Counted from the first letter of the stretch, positions 13,355 through 22,387 are shown. The stretch: DNA of 64,000 nucleotides from Roseovarius sp. (GCA_027493545.1 JAOSKR010000003.1:615360-679359); one strand, 5' to 3'. The notes: generated from the sequence alone by a model not told the origin. Made by a program: numbers and translations.

Positions 13355-13446
13355 GCCCGTCCCGGGCATGACCCGGGACCCCGCCGAATGTGGCGGAACG
13401 GTTAAACGTCGAGGCCCCGGATCAAGTCCGGGGCGGGTGAACCGAT
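13355..13446. repeat. family A palindromic repeat, diverged copy
   Basis: CCCGTCCCGGGCATGACCC hairpin, spacer, then GAGGCCCCGGATCAAGTCC-type hairpin and GGGCGGGTGAACCGAT, the same order as the 112-bp element at 22276-22387 (same orientation). It lacks the outer GTCGCGTC ends. Confidence 0.55.
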
Positions 13447-13450
13447 AAGA

Positions 13451-13490
13451 AACCCCGGCTGCGCGAGTGGCCGGGGGTTTTGTTTGTTTG
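13451..13490 (+). terminator. intrinsic terminator after rplW
   Basis: AACCCCGGC (13451-13459) pairs with GCCGGGG(G)TT (13470-13479) and is followed by TTTTGTTTGTTTG. Strong stem plus T-rich tail: a clear rho-independent terminator that would end the str-S10 transcript inside the ribosomal cluster. Confidence 0.8.
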
Positions 13491-13638
13491 GGAACTCGTT
13501 CCAAGTATGGATTTACAGTTGACATCTACACACAAGACGCAGTTGAGTACCGTAATCGTTGACCCAATTCTGCTTGAAGTAGAGTGGGTGAAAGACGAGA
13601 ATCGCCAGATGATGAAATCGAGGCGAGGGCGTTGTGAT

Positions 13639-13939
13639 ATGAAAGCGCTGGGTTTTTTTGTTGTTGCCAGTCTTTCTGGTTGTTGGCGCCGTTCAAATAT
13701 GGCTTGGCTATGTGGGAATTGAAGATTGGCTCGGGCAAGGTTGGGCTTTGGGCGCGCTCGCTTCAGCTTTTGTTCTACGTATTATGCTTCCGCTTACTAT
13801 CGGCTCCTACATCGCCGTAGTGGACGTTTTCGGTTATCCTTGGTGGGCAGGTATCTTGGTAGCGGCACCCGGTTTGCTCTTTATTCTTCCAAGAATGGTG
13901 ATGGCCGCATTAGAACCTCTTTTTGTAAGAAAGAAGTAG
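13639..13939 (+). CDS. small integral membrane protein of unknown family (one homopolymer frameshift)
   Basis: Reading ATG 13639 as MKALGF and correcting the 7-T run (13653-13659) to 6 T joins it to LLLPVFLVVGAVQIWLGYVG and on to LEPLFVRKK at 13939: about 98 residues with three hydrophobic segments and a basic C-terminus. The gene sits in a visibly AT-richer island (hand counts of four 60-base lines give 42-50% GC against about 65-70% around it) with TTT/TTG/ATT-rich codons, suggesting recent acquisition. I do not recognise the family. It lies between a terminator and the rplB promoter region. Confidence 0.5.
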
Positions 13940-14233
13940 CACTATTTCTCTTGGTATTGAGTTGCGTGAGAATCAGAGCCAGAGAGGGCCTCACGCCGCA
14001 TGCGCGGGTCGCAGACCAAGGCCGCCGCGCGATCGTTATGCCGAAGTATGCCTCCGGAATGACGCTTCTCCACGCGGCGGCGATTTAGTGAGGGTTCGCA
14101 CGCCGCTCACGTGTTTTGCGAGCGTGGTAGGGATAAGGTGCCCAGAACAGACATCGGATCGCTACCGCGCGCGTCGACAATCGCGCCGCTTGGAGCAGAG
14201 GGCGCAACAGCGCGGTTTTCCCGGCCAAAGCCC
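13940..14233. other. non-coding remainder of the rplW-rplB insert
   Basis: GC rises back to the genomic level by about 13980. Short open frames exist on both strands, but none has an SD, a recognisable domain or consistent codon use. I see nothing to annotate. Confidence 0.4.
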
Positions 14234-14262
14234 TTGACCCGCCAGCCGCTCTCTCCTAAGAG
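14234..14262 (+). promoter_or_regulatory. candidate promoter for the rplB transcript
   Basis: TTGACC (14234-14239), 17-nt spacer, TAAGAG (14257-14262). The -35 is good and the -10 weak. It would restart transcription after the terminator at 13451-13490, which the genes from rplB onward need. Confidence 0.4.
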
Positions 14263-14275
14263 AGCCCATCCGCAA

Positions 14276-14297
14276 AGCCCCGGATTCGTCCGGGGCT
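14276..14297 (+). promoter_or_regulatory. TTCG-capped hairpin in the rplB leader
   Basis: AGCCCCGGA (14276-14284), loop TTCG, TCCGGGGCT (14289-14297): perfect 9-bp stem with a UUCG tetraloop. A second hairpin (GCCCCGG...CCGGGGC, ~14383-14403) lies just before rplB. Both are in the untranslated leader; a role in autoregulation is possible but unproven. Confidence 0.4.
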
Positions 14298-14427
14298 CGC
14301 GTGTTTGTTCGCGGGAACAATCCAAGCCGGGGACCTTCGGGGCCCTATACCCAGAGCCGGGCCGGAGCCTGGCCGACACATAGCCCCGGAACAAGCCCGG
14401 GGCGTTTGCTAACGGAAGACAGAAAGC

Positions 14428-15277
14428 ATGGCACTCAAGTCGTACAAGCCGACGACGCCGGGCCAGCGCGGGCTGGTGCTGATCGACCGTTCGGAGCTTT
14501 GGAAAGGGCGTCCGGTCAAAATCCTCACCGAGGGTCTGACCAGGAAGGGCGGCCGCAACAATGCCGGACGGATCACTGCACGCCGCCGCGGGGGCGGGGC
14601 GAAACGCCTCTACCGGATCGTCGATTTCAGACGCACCAAGTTCGACGTCGAGGCGACGGTCGAGCGGATCGAATACGATCCCAACCGCACCGCCTTCATC
14701 GCGCTCATCCGCTATGACGACGGTGAGCAGTCCTATATCCTGGCGCCGCAGCGTCTGGGCGTGGGCGACAAGGTGATCGCCGGCGCGCGCGCCGACATCA
14801 AGCCCGGCAACTGCATGCCGTTCTCGGGCATGCCGATCGGCACCATCGTGCACAACATCGAGCTCAAGCCCGGCAAGGGCGGCCAGATCGCCCGCGCGGC
14901 GGGCACTTACGGCCAGTTCGTCGGCCGCGATGGCGGTTATGCGCAGATCCGCCTCAGCTCGGGCGAGCTTCGCCTCGTGCGGCAGGAATGCAAGGCCACC
15001 ATCGGCGCGGTCTCGAACCCCGACAACTCGAACCAGAATATCGGCAAGGCCGGTCGCACCCGTCACATGGGCAAGCGCCCCAGCGTGCGCGGCGTGGTGA
15101 TGAACCCCATCGACCACCCCCATGGCGGCGGCGAGGGCCGGACCTCGGGTGGCCGTCACCCGGTCACGCCCTGGGGCAAGCCGACCAAGGGTGCGCGCAC
15201 CCGCAACGCGAACAAGGCGTCGCAGCAGCTGATCCTGCGCTCGCGTCACGCCAGGAAGAAAAAAGAAGGGCCGGTAA
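14428..15277 (+). CDS. rplB: 50S ribosomal protein L2 (stop codon displaced by a 1-nt indel)
   Basis: About 282 aa. [20 protein letters not shown], the [16 protein letters not shown] region, and the peptidyl-transferase histidine segment [20 protein letters not shown] are all present. As written the frame runs on into rpsS without a stop (a 377-aa open frame). The A run at 15259-15264 has 6 A; with 5 A the end reads [11 protein letters not shown] then TAA at 15275-15277, the normal L2 terminus. The apparent L2-S19 fusion is therefore treated as an error. Confidence 0.95.
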
Positions 15278-15282
15278 AACAC

Positions 15283-15561
15283 ATGGCACGTTCTGTTTGG
15301 AAAGGCCCCTTTGTCGATGCCTACGTCCTGAAAAAGGCCGAAGCCGCACGACAGTCGGGGCGCAACGAAATCATCAAGATCTGGTCGCGCCGGTCGACGA
15401 TCCTGCCCCAGTTCGTCGGGCTGACCTTCGCCGTCTACAACGGCAAGAAACATGTGCCGGTCAACGTGTCCGAAGACATGATCGGACAGAAGTTCGGGGA
15501 ATATTCCCCCACCCGCACCTATTACGGGCACGCAGCCGACAAGAAAGCCAGGAGAAAGTAA
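15283..15561 (+). CDS. rpsS: 30S ribosomal protein S19
   Basis: 92 aa, exact family length from ATG 15283 ([20 protein letters not shown]). [20 protein letters not shown] and [20 protein letters not shown] are S19 signatures. The basic C-terminus DKKARRK ends at TAA 15561. The start is 5 nt after the inferred rplB stop; AAGGG at 15266-15270 may serve as SD. Confidence 0.97.
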   Translation: MARSVWKGPFVDAYVLKKAEAARQSGRNEIIKIWSRRSTILPQFVGLTFAVYNGKKHVPVNVSEDMIGQKFGEYSPTRTYYGHAADKKARRK

Positions 15562-15564
15562 GCC

Positions 15565-15944
15565 ATGGGCAAGGAGAAGAATCCCGCCGTGTGGCGGACA
15601 ACGAGGCGATGGCCAAGCTGCGCATGCTGCGCACCAGCCCGCAGAAACTGAACCTGGTGGCGGCGATGATCCGCGGCAAGAAGGTCGACCGGGCGCTGAA
15701 CGATCTGGCGTTTTCCAAGCGCCGGATCGCGCAGGACGTGCGCAAGTGCCTGCAATCCGCCGTCGCCAATGCCGAGAACAACCACGGGCTCGACGTCGAT
15801 GAGCTGATCGTCGCCGAGGCCTGGGTCGGCAAGAACCTGACGCTCAAGCGCGGCCGTCCGCGCGCCCGCGGCCGGTTCGGCCGGATCATGAAGCCGTTCT
15901 CGGAACTGACCATCAAGGTGCGTGAAATCGAGGAGCAAGCCTAA
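15565..15944 (+). CDS. rplV: 50S ribosomal protein L22 (1-nt deletion near the start)
   Basis: From ATG 15565 the text begins MGKEKNP. One base is then missing near 15583-15586, after which the frame reads [40 protein letters not shown] and the tunnel-loop region [19 protein letters not shown]. Corrected length 126 aa. It lies 3 nt after rpsS and shares a base with rpsC (TAATG). Confidence 0.95.
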
Positions 15945-16651
15945 TGGGTAACAAGGTCAATCCGATCGGCATGCGCCTGCAGGTCAACCGCACCTGGGAC
16001 AGCCGCTGGTACGCCGATACCAAGGATTACGGCAACCTCCTGCTGGAGGATCTCAGGATCCGCGAGTTCATCGGCGAGGAATGCAAGCAGGCCGGCGTCA
16101 GCCGCGTCATCATCGAACGCCCGCACAAGAAGTGCCGGGTCACGATCCATACCGCGCGCCCCGGCGTCATCATCGGCAAGAAGGGCGCCGACATCGAAAA
16201 GCTGCGCCGCAAGATCGCCAACATGACCGACAGCGAGCTGCATCTCAACATCGTCGAGGTGCGCAAGCCCGAACTCGACGCCGCGCTGGTGGCCGAATCG
16301 ATCGTCCAGCAGCTCGAGCGCCGGGTGAGCTTTCGCCGGGCGATGAAGCGGGCGGTGCAGAACTCGATGCGCATGGGCGCGCTCGGTATCCGGGTGAACG
16401 TCGCCGGCCGCCTGGGCGGCGCCGAGATCGCCCGCACCGAGTGGTACCGCGAGGGCCGCGTGCCGCTGCATACGCTGCGCGCCGATATCGACTACGCCCT
16501 GGCCGAAGCCCAGACGCCTTATGGCATCATCGGCGTCAAGGTGTGGATTTTCAAGGGCGAGATCATGGAGCATGATCCCAGCGCCCGCGACCGCAAGGCC
16601 CAGGAGCTGCAGGATGGCCCCGCGCCCCGCGGCGCCGTCGGCCGCCGCTGA
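15944..16651 (+). CDS. rpsC: 30S ribosomal protein S3
   Basis: 235 aa. [20 protein letters not shown], the KH-domain GxxG text [15 protein letters not shown], and the C-terminal domain [19 protein letters not shown] and [16 protein letters not shown]. It forms the mRNA entry site with S4 and S5 (family knowledge). Tightly coupled to rplV. Confidence 0.98.
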   Translation: MGNKVNPIGMRLQVNRTWDSRWYADTKDYGNLLLEDLRIREFIGEECKQAGVSRVIIERPHKKCRVTIHTARPGVIIGKKGADIEKLRRKIANMTDSELHLNIVEVRKPELDAALVAESIVQQLERRVSFRRAMKRAVQNSMRMGALGIRVNVAGRLGGAEIARTEWYREGRVPLHTLRADIDYALAEAQTPYGIIGVKVWIFKGEIMEHDPSARDRKAQELQDGPAPRGAVGRR

Positions 16652-16663
16652 GGAGGATGAGAG

Positions 16664-17077
16664 ATGCTTCAACCCAAGCGCACCAAATTCCGCAAGCAGC
16701 ACAAGGGCCGCATCCACGGTGAGGCCAAGGGCGGGTCGGATCTGAATTTCGGCAGCTGGGGGCTCAAGGCCGCCCAACCCGAACGCATCACCGCGCGTCA
16801 GATCGAGGCCGCGCGCCGCGCCATGACGCGCCACATGAAACGCCAGGGCCGGGTCTGGATCCGGATCTTCCCCGACGTTCCGGTGAGCTCGAAACCCACC
16901 GAGGTACGGATGGGCAAGGGCAAGGGCTCGGTCGATTTCTGGGCCGCCCGGGTCAAGCCCGGCCGGGTGATGTTCGAGATCGACGGCGTCAGCGACGCGG
17001 TGGCGCAGGAGGCGCTGCGCCTTGCCGCCATGAAGCTGCCGATCAAGACCCGCCTGGTGGCCCGCGAGGACTGGTAG
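16664..17077 (+). CDS. rplP: 50S ribosomal protein L16
   Basis: 137 aa. [60 protein letters not shown] and a C-terminus ending RLVAREDW. A full AGGAGG (16651-16656) directly follows the rpsC stop, 7 nt before ATG 16664. It is the last gene before a terminator. Confidence 0.98.
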   Translation: MLQPKRTKFRKQHKGRIHGEAKGGSDLNFGSWGLKAAQPERITARQIEAARRAMTRHMKRQGRVWIRIFPDVPVSSKPTEVRMGKGKGSVDFWAARVKPGRVMFEIDGVSDAVAQEALRLAAMKLPIKTRLVAREDW

Positions 17078-17114
17078 GCAGGCCGGGGAAATACCCGCAC
17101 TATACGTTATCGAG

Positions 17115-17150
17115 AGCCCCCGTCGAAAGATCGGCGGGGGCTTTCCGTTT
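17115..17150 (+). terminator. intrinsic terminator after rplP
   Basis: AGCCCCCGTCG (17115-17125) pairs with CGGCGGGGGCT (17132-17142), loop AAAGAT, followed by TTTCCGTTT. It splits the ribosomal cluster between rplP and rpmC. Confidence 0.75.
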
Positions 17151-17202
17151 GGGGTGTAACCAGCGCTGCATGATGCAGTCGGTCCAAAGGAGGAACCCGA
17201 CT

Positions 17203-17366
17203 GTGCACTTCTTTTGATTGATCGGGGGGCCGAATTGAAACTGTTTTTGCGCGCGGCACGGGTGTTGGTGCAGTACTGCTCGCTGGAGTGGCCATTTGCG
17301 ATCGTGCATATCGAGAGCTTTCGGGATATTGTTGCCGGTCTCCTCGTCCTGAAAGGTGGACGCTGA
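17203..17366 (+). CDS. possible small ORF with a strong SD in the rplP-rpmC spacer (frame restored by 1 nt)
   Basis: AAAGGAGGAA at 17186-17195 is one of the strongest Shine-Dalgarno sequences here, with GTG 17203 at ideal spacing, but the frame stops after VHFF. If the T run at 17212-17215 has five T, not four, the frame continues LIDRGAELKLFLRAARVLVQ ... to TGA 17364-17366, giving about 54 residues, hydrophobic/amphipathic, with no cysteine pair or known motif. Given how often homopolymers are wrong in this window the correction is reasonable, but no homology is recognised. Confidence 0.3.
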
Positions 17367-17400
17367 GGTGCTGATCGGCTTGTCCTCGGGAATAGAGCGT

Positions 17401-17534
17401 GTCGCGACCGATTTGAACCACCCGCCCGTCGCGCCAGCGACGGGCACGCGCCCGCCCGCCCCAAGGCGGGCGCGTTCCGCGCCCACCCGGGCGGCCGCGT
17501 GCCCGCCGTCGAACCGTTTCCAACTGATCGCGAC
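17401..17534 (+). repeat. family B intergenic repeat, 134 bp
   Basis: Ends GTCGCGACCGATTTGAA and (reverse) GTCGCGATCAGTTGGAAA are imperfect terminal inverted repeats. The interior is three GC palindromes (CCCGTCGCGCCAGCGACGGG; GCGCCCGCC...GGCGGGCGC; CCGCCC-type). The copy at 39189-39322 has the same length, opposite orientation and near-identical interior. Confidence 0.75.
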
Positions 17535-17622
17535 ATACCCGGGAGGTTCGGTCGGCGAGGCCGGGGACGGCGGGAATTGGCGTCATGTCGTGGCCGCGAC
17601 TGCACATATCCCAAACAACCCC

Positions 17623-17651
17623 TTGCCCCGCGCCGCCACGTCGCTTATAGA
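17623..17651 (+). promoter_or_regulatory. promoter of the rpmC-rpmD transcript
   Basis: TTGCCC (17623-17628), 17-nt spacer, TATAGA (17646-17651). It sits downstream of the rplP terminator and 124 nt before rpmC, exactly where the spc-like operon must restart. Confidence 0.6.
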
Positions 17652-17774
17652 GCCGCAATCCGCGTGGCCCGGGGTGCCGGGGATTCGCGCGTGTGCAATT
17701 CATCCACCAGGTTCCGGGTGACCCTGAGGCAGATGTCGGGGGGCCCGCTGGTGTTTTCGGAAAGGAAGAGGCGC

Positions 17775-17978
17775 ATGAACGCCGCCGAGTTGAGAGACAA
17801 GACCCCCGATCAGCTGCGCGAGCAGTTGCTCGCGCTGAAGAAAGAGCAGTTCAACCTGCGCTTTCAGGCCGCCACCGGCCAGCTGGAAAACCCCGCGCGC
17901 ATCCGTCTGGTGCGCCGCGACGTGGCGCGTGTCAGGACCGTGCTGAACCAAAAAGCCGCCCAGGCGGCGGCAGACTGA
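17775..17978 (+). CDS. rpmC: 50S ribosomal protein L29
   Basis: 67 aa. [57 protein letters not shown]: complete L29. ATG 17775 is preceded by GGAAGAGG. First gene of the second half of the cluster, 13 nt before rpsQ. Confidence 0.97.
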   Translation: MNAAELRDKTPDQLREQLLALKKEQFNLRFQAATGQLENPARIRLVRRDVARVRTVLNQKAAQAAAD

Positions 17979-17991
17979 GGAGTCCTGAGCG

Positions 17992-18223
17992 ATGCCCAAA
18001 CGTATTCTTCAAGGCAAGGTCACCAGCGACGCGAACGACCAGACCGTGACCGTCTCGGTCGAGCGCCGCTTCAAGCATCCGGTCCTGCAAAAAGACCATC
18101 CGCAAGTCCAAGAAGTACCGCGCCCACGACGAGAAGAACGTCTTCAAGGTGGGTGACACCGTGCGCATCATCGAGTGCGCGCCGAAATCGAAGAGCAAGC
18201 GCTGGGAGGTGTTGGAAGCCTGA
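17992..18223 (+). CDS. rpsQ: 30S ribosomal protein S17 (1-nt insertion)
   Basis: [20 protein letters not shown], then [11 protein letters not shown] in the first frame. One extra A in the run at ~18089-18093 shifts the frame, and the rest reads [40 protein letters not shown] and ends LEA at TGA 18221-18223. Corrected length 76 aa, normal S17. A primary rRNA-binding protein, so the break is read as error. Confidence 0.93.
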
Positions 18224-18356
18224 GCGGCCACTCGTCAGGCCGGCCGTCCTCGCCAGGAGGGCCCGCCGGGACCGACGAGCGCCACTGAGAGCGGAAGATA
18301 CATTCCGGTTTGAGCGAAACCCTGGGGTCGTCACCCCATAGGTCGGGAGAAACCAA
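18224..18356 (+). promoter_or_regulatory. structured rpsQ-rplN spacer
   Basis: 133 nt without a gene, unusual inside this tightly packed block. It contains short GC palindromes and a hairpin TGGGGTCGTCACCCCA (~18324-18339) just upstream of rplN. Promoter elements are not convincing. Leader or processing function is possible; nothing stronger can be said. Confidence 0.3.
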
Positions 18357-18725
18357 ATGATCCAGATGCAGACCAATCTGGATGTCGCTGACAATTCCGG
18401 TGCCCGGAAGGTTCAGTGCATCAAGGTCCTGGGCGGTTCCAAACGCAAATACGCCTCGGTGGGCGACGTGATCGTCGTCTCCGTCAAGGAGGCGATCCCG
18501 CGCGGCCGCGTCAAGAAGGGCGACGTGCGCAAGGCCGTCGTCGTGCGCACGGCCAAGGAAATCCGCCGCGAGGATGGCACCGCCATCCGCTTCGACCGCA
18601 ATGCCGCGGTCATCCTCAACAACGCCGGCGACCCCATCGGCACCCGCATCTTCGGGCCGGTGGTGCGCGAGCTGCGCGCCAAGAACTACATGAAGATCAT
18701 TTCGCTCGCCCCGGAGGTGCTCTGA
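18357..18725 (+). CDS. rplN: 50S ribosomal protein L14
   Basis: 122 aa. [73 protein letters not shown] and the terminus APEVL. Complete; separated from rplX by 1 nt. Confidence 0.98.
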   Translation: MIQMQTNLDVADNSGARKVQCIKVLGGSKRKYASVGDVIVVSVKEAIPRGRVKKGDVRKAVVVRTAKEIRREDGTAIRFDRNAAVILNNAGDPIGTRIFGPVVRELRAKNYMKIISLAPEVL

Positions 18726-18726
18726 C

Positions 18727-19038
18727 ATGGCCGCGAAACTCAAGACCGGCGACAAGGTCGTCGTCATCGCCGGCAAGGACAAGGGCCGCGAGGGGACCAT
18801 CACCTCGGTCGATCCCACCGCCGGCAAGGCGGTGGTCGATGGCATCAACATGGCCATCCGCCACACCCGCCAGAGCCAGCAGAGCCAGGGCGGTCGCCTG
18901 CCCAAGGCAATGCCGGTGGACCTGTCGAACCTTGCCATCCTCGACAAGAACGGCAAGCCCAGCCGGGTCGGCTTCCGCTTCGAGGACGGCCGCAAGGTGC
19001 GCTTCGCCAAGACCACGGGGGACGTGATCGATGCTTGA
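18727..19038 (+). CDS. rplX: 50S ribosomal protein L24
   Basis: 103 aa. The KOW-domain start [20 protein letters not shown], then [20 protein letters not shown] and [20 protein letters not shown]. Complete. Its 3' end overlaps rplE by 8 nt. Confidence 0.98.
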   Translation: MAAKLKTGDKVVVIAGKDKGREGTITSVDPTAGKAVVDGINMAIRHTRQSQQSQGGRLPKAMPVDLSNLAILDKNGKPSRVGFRFEDGRKVRFAKTTGDVIDA

Positions 19039-19594
19039 CACCGCAGCTTATGTTCCGCGCCTGCGCCAGCAGTTCCGCGACGTCATCCGCCCGGCCCTGA
19101 AGGAAGAGCTCGGCTATACCAGCGACATGCAGATCCCGCGCCTCGAAAAGATCGTGCTCAACATCGGCTGCGGCGCCGAGGCGGTGAAGGATTCGAAGAA
19201 GGCCAAGTCGGCCCAGGACGATCTCACCCTGATCGCCGGCCAGAAGGCGGTGATCACCAAGGCCAAGAAGTCGATCGCCGGCTTTCGCCTGCGCGAGGGC
19301 ATGGCGGTGGGCGCCAAGGTCACGCTGCGCGGCGACCGGATGTACGACTTCCTCGACCGCCTGATCACTGTGGCGATGCCGCGGATACGCGACTTTCGTG
19401 GCGTGTCGGCCAAGGCGTTCGACGGGCGCGGAAACTACGCGTTCGGCATCCGCGAGCACATCGTCTTTCCCGAGATCGACTACGACAAGGTCGATGAGGT
19501 CTGGGGGCTCGACATCGCGATTTCGACCACGGCGCACACCGACGCCGAAGCCAAGGCGCTGTTGAAGCATTTCAACATGCCCTTCAACAGCTGA
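19031..19594 (+). CDS. rplE: 50S ribosomal protein L5
   Basis: 187 aa. [80 protein letters not shown] and a C-terminus HFNMPFNS. It binds 5S rRNA. The start overlaps rplX. Complete. Confidence 0.98.
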   Translation: MLDTAAYVPRLRQQFRDVIRPALKEELGYTSDMQIPRLEKIVLNIGCGAEAVKDSKKAKSAQDDLTLIAGQKAVITKAKKSIAGFRLREGMAVGAKVTLRGDRMYDFLDRLITVAMPRIRDFRGVSAKAFDGRGNYAFGIREHIVFPEIDYDKVDEVWGLDIAISTTAHTDAEAKALLKHFNMPFNS

Positions 19595-19611
19595 GCCGGA
19601 GGATTTAGGAC

Positions 19612-19917
19612 ATGGCCAAGAAAGCAATGGTCGAACGCGAGAAAAAACGCCAGCGGCTGGTCAAGCAGTATGCCGCCCGCCGCACCGCGCTCAAGGAGAT
19701 CATCAACGACCAATCGAAGCCGATGGAAGAGCGCTTCCGCGCCTCGCTGAAGCTGGCGGAACTGCCGCGCAACAGCTCTGCCACCCGTCTGCACAACCGT
19801 TGCCAGCTCACCGGCCGGCCGCACGCCTACTACCGCAAGCTGAAGGTCAGCCGGATCGCGCTTCGCGATCTCGGATCGGCCGGCCAGATGCCGGGCGTGG
19901 TCAAGTCGAGCTGGTAA
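19612..19917 (+). CDS. rpsN: 30S ribosomal protein S14, zinc-free type
   Basis: 101 aa. [71 protein letters not shown]. It lacks the CxxC pairs of the short zinc-binding S14 and has the long form's length. Complete, 17 nt after rplE. Confidence 0.98.
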   Translation: MAKKAMVEREKKRQRLVKQYAARRTALKEIINDQSKPMEERFRASLKLAELPRNSSATRLHNRCQLTGRPHAYYRKLKVSRIALRDLGSAGQMPGVVKSSW

Positions 19918-19929
19918 GGAGGACCCAAG

Positions 19930-20322
19930 ATGAATGATCCTATCGGCGACATGCTGACCCGCATCCGCAACGCCGGCATGCGCGGCAAGTCCACCGTCCT
20001 GGTCCCGGCCTCCAAGATGCGCGTGCGCGTGCTGGAGGTGCTGGCCGACGAAGGCTATATCCGCAGCTTCGAGGATGCCACTGACAGCCGCGGCCACCCC
20101 GCGGTCGAGATCAGCCTGAAGTATTTCGAAGGCGCCCCCGCCATCCGCGAGATGAAGCGGGTCAGCAAACCCGGCCGCCGGGTCTATGCTGGCGCCAAGG
20201 ACTTGCCGTCGGTCCGTCAGGGCCTCGGCGTGTCGATTGTCTCCACCTCCCGGGGTGTGATGTCGGATGCAAACGCACGCGCGGCCAATGTTGGCGGCGA
20301 AGTGCTCTGCACGATATTCTGA
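19930..20322 (+). CDS. rpsH: 30S ribosomal protein S8
   Basis: 130 aa. [40 protein letters not shown] and the C-terminal [20 protein letters not shown] region. In other bacteria S8 represses the spc operon by binding its mRNA (established knowledge); no copy of that site was verified here. Confidence 0.98.
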   Translation: MNDPIGDMLTRIRNAGMRGKSTVLVPASKMRVRVLEVLADEGYIRSFEDATDSRGHPAVEISLKYFEGAPAIREMKRVSKPGRRVYAGAKDLPSVRQGLGVSIVSTSRGVMSDANARAANVGGEVLCTIF

Positions 20323-20335
20323 GGAGGCCCGAAAG

Positions 20336-20869
20336 ATGTCCCGAATCGGAAAGAGACCGGTCCCCCTGCCCACCGGCGTGACCGCCAGCGTGAGCGGCCA
20401 GACCATCGAGGTGAAGGGTCCCAAGCAGACCAAGAGCTTTACCTTCACCGACGATGTCACCATCGAGATCGGCGAGGACGCGATTACCGTGCGTCCGCGC
20501 GGAAATTCCAAGCGCGCGCGCCAGCAATGGGGAATGAGCCGCACGGTGGTGGCAAACCTCGTGCACGGATCGACCGAACCGTTCCGCACGGAGCTGGAAA
20601 TCCGCGGCGTCGGCTACCGGGCGCAGGTCCAGGGCAACGTGCTCAAGCTCAACCTCGGGCTCAGCCACGATGTCGATTTCGACATTCCGGAAGGTGTGAC
20701 CGTCACCGCGCCCAAGCCTACCGAACTGGTGGTCGAGGGCCATGACAAGCAACTCGTCGGTCAGGTCGCGGCAAACATCCGCGACTGGCGGCGGCCCGAA
20801 CCCTACAAGGGCAAGGGCATCCGCTACAAGGGCGAGTACATCTTCCAGAAGGAAGGCAAGAAGAAGTAA
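20336..20869 (+). CDS. rplF: 50S ribosomal protein L6
   Basis: 177 aa from ATG 20336 ([20 protein letters not shown]); the longer upstream frame has no homology. [20 protein letters not shown] and the C-terminal [20 protein letters not shown] are standard. GAGGAGG follows the rpsH stop and serves as SD. Confidence 0.98.
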   Translation: MSRIGKRPVPLPTGVTASVSGQTIEVKGPKQTKSFTFTDDVTIEIGEDAITVRPRGNSKRARQQWGMSRTVVANLVHGSTEPFRTELEIRGVGYRAQVQGNVLKLNLGLSHDVDFDIPEGVTVTAPKPTELVVEGHDKQLVGQVAANIRDWRRPEPYKGKGIRYKGEYIFQKEGKKK

Positions 20870-20880
20870 GGACGCGACAG

Positions 20881-21240
20881 ATGGCAAACAGCAAGAGACA
20901 ACTGTTCCTCAAACGCCGCCTGCGCGTTCGGAGCAAACTTCGCAAGGTCAATGCCGGGCGTCCGCGTCTCAGCGTACACCGCTCGGGCAAGAACCTCAGC
21001 GTCCAGCTCATCGACGATGCGCGCGGGGTGACCCTGGCCGCGGCGTCGACGCTGGAAAAGGACCTGGGCTTTTTCGGCAAGAACACGGTCGAGGCGGCCC
21101 AGAAGATCGGCGCCACCATTGCCGAGCGCGCGCAAAAGGCGGGCGTCACCGAGGCCCAGTTCGATCGCGGCGGGTTCCTCTATCACGGCCGCGTCAAGGC
21201 GTTGGCCGATGCCGCGCGCGACGCCGGCCTGAAGCTGTAA
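20881..21240 (+). CDS. rplR: 50S ribosomal protein L18
   Basis: 119 aa. [60 protein letters not shown] and DAGLKL. Binds 5S rRNA with L5. Complete, 11 nt after rplF and 12 nt before rpsE. Confidence 0.98.
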   Translation: MANSKRQLFLKRRLRVRSKLRKVNAGRPRLSVHRSGKNLSVQLIDDARGVTLAAASTLEKDLGFFGKNTVEAAQKIGATIAERAQKAGVTEAQFDRGGFLYHGRVKALADAARDAGLKL

Positions 21241-21252
21241 GGAGACGAGAGC

Positions 21253-21831
21253 ATGGCAAGAGAAGACAGCCGCCGGGACCGTCGCGACCGCGACGAGACG
21301 CCGGAATTCGCCGATCGTCTCGTGGCGATCAACCGCGTCAGCAAGACGGTGAAGGGCGGCAAGCGGTTCGGTTTCGCGGCGCTCGTCGTCGTCGGCGACC
21401 AGAAGGGCCGCGTCGGTTTCGGCAAGGGCAAGGCCAAGGAGGTGCCCGAGGCGATCCGCAAGGCCACCGAACAGGCCAGGCGGCAGATGATCCGCGTGCC
21501 GCTGCGCGAGGGCCGCACCCTGCACCATGACGGCGAGGGCCGTCACGGCGCCGGACGGGTGGTGATGCGCACCGCGCCACAGGGTACCGGAATCATCGCC
21601 GGCGGCCCGATGCGCGCGGTGTTCGAGATGCTGGGCATTCAGGACGTGGTCGCCAAGTCGATCGGGTCGCAGAACCCCTACAACATGATCCGCGCCACGC
21701 TCGACGGGCTCAGGTTCCAGGCCAGCCCGCGGCAGGTGGCGCAGCGGCGCGGCAAGAAGGTGGCCGACATCCTGCGGCGCGACGAGGCGCCCAAGGCCGA
21801 GGCCCCCGCCGAAGCCGTTGTCGAAGCGTAA
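21253..21831 (+). CDS. rpsE: 30S ribosomal protein S5
   Basis: 192 aa. [60 protein letters not shown] and [18 protein letters not shown] are S5 hallmarks. A short Ala/Glu-rich tail ([12 protein letters not shown]) extends the C-terminus, as in relatives. Complete. Confidence 0.98.
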   Translation: MAREDSRRDRRDRDETPEFADRLVAINRVSKTVKGGKRFGFAALVVVGDQKGRVGFGKGKAKEVPEAIRKATEQARRQMIRVPLREGRTLHHDGEGRHGAGRVVMRTAPQGTGIIAGGPMRAVFEMLGIQDVVAKSIGSQNPYNMIRATLDGLRFQASPRQVAQRRGKKVADILRRDEAPKAEAPAEAVVEA

Positions 21832-21843
21832 GGAGAGCACATC

Positions 21844-22032
21844 ATGGCCAAGACCGTCGTCGTCCGGCAGGTGGGCTCGCCCATCCGCCGCCCGAAAGAT
21901 CAGCGCGCCACGCTCGTGGGGCTGGGGCTCAACAAGATGCACCGCACCCGCGAACTGGAGGACACCCCCAGCGTCCGCGGCATGATCGCCAAGATCCCGC
22001 ATCTGGTCGAGATTATCGAGGAACGGGGCTGA
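21844..22032 (+). CDS. rpmD: 50S ribosomal protein L30
   Basis: 62 aa. [56 protein letters not shown]: complete L30. It is the last ribosomal gene in this window. The expected rplO-secY-adk-rpsM-rpsK-rpoA-rplQ continuation does not follow. Confidence 0.98.
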   Translation: MAKTVVVRQVGSPIRRPKDQRATLVGLGLNKMHRTRELEDTPSVRGMIAKIPHLVEIIEERG

Positions 22033-22049
22033 GCCCTGTTCCTTGACGC

Positions 22050-22080
22050 GCGCCCCGGGCAGGGTCCGGGGCGCTTTGGG
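22050..22080 (+). terminator. intrinsic terminator after rpmD
   Basis: GCGCCCCGG (22050-22058) and CCGGGGCGC (22066-22074), loop GCAGGGT, followed by TTTGGGATTT. Strong stem with a modest T tail, 18 nt after the rpmD stop. Confidence 0.65.
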
Positions 22081-22275
22081 ATTTCAATCAAGCGGATTTC
22101 GATTGTCCGGCTTGATGCCGCTGCCCGCAGACGGGGTTGCGGGTCACCTTGAAATCCGGACGTTTCTGGTCCTTACTGACATCTGTGCAAGACGATTGCC
22201 GCCATTGCGGCGCGGCACAGCGCGCGGCCCGCGTCTTCCTTCGAGTCCGCCAGGCCCTTGAAGCGGCTAGAGCGT
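22081..22275. other. non-coding gap after the ribosomal block
   Basis: No reading frame with support on either strand, and no RNA gene recognised. It is followed by the family A repeat. Confidence 0.4.
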
Positions 22276-22387
22276 GTCGCGTCTGATAATATCCAATACC
22301 CGTCCCGGCCTTGGGCCGGGACCTTCTTTCGCGATGGCGAGGCCCCGGGTCACGCCCGGGGCGGGTGGGCAACCGATCAGCCGCGAC
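22276..22387 (+). repeat. family A repeat, 112 bp with terminal inverted repeats
   Basis: Begins GTCGCGTCTGAT and ends ATCAGCCGCGAC (11 of 12 bases inverted-complementary). The interior holds two hairpins, CCCGTCCCGGCC..GGCCGGGACC and GGCCCCGGGTCACGCCCGGGG, separated by 'ttctttcgcgatggc'. The copy at 33964-34075 is exactly the same length, inverted, with only scattered differences. Confidence 0.85.

Noticed and set aside
13491-13502. GGAACTCGTTCC palindrome as a LexA-type operator
   Set aside because: Half-site spacing does not match the alphaproteobacterial GTTC-N7-GTTC pattern.
13480-13722. 80-codon frame in the AT-rich islet (MFVWELVPSMDLQ...)
   Set aside because: It starts inside the rplW terminator and merges into the small membrane protein gene in the wrong frame.
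14107-15531. 474-codon minus-strand frame over rplB
   Set aside because: Shadow of rplB/rpsS; no domain.
14428-15561. Genuine L2-S19 fusion protein
   Set aside because: Explained by one extra A in a homopolymer; separate stop and start signals are present in the adjacent frame.
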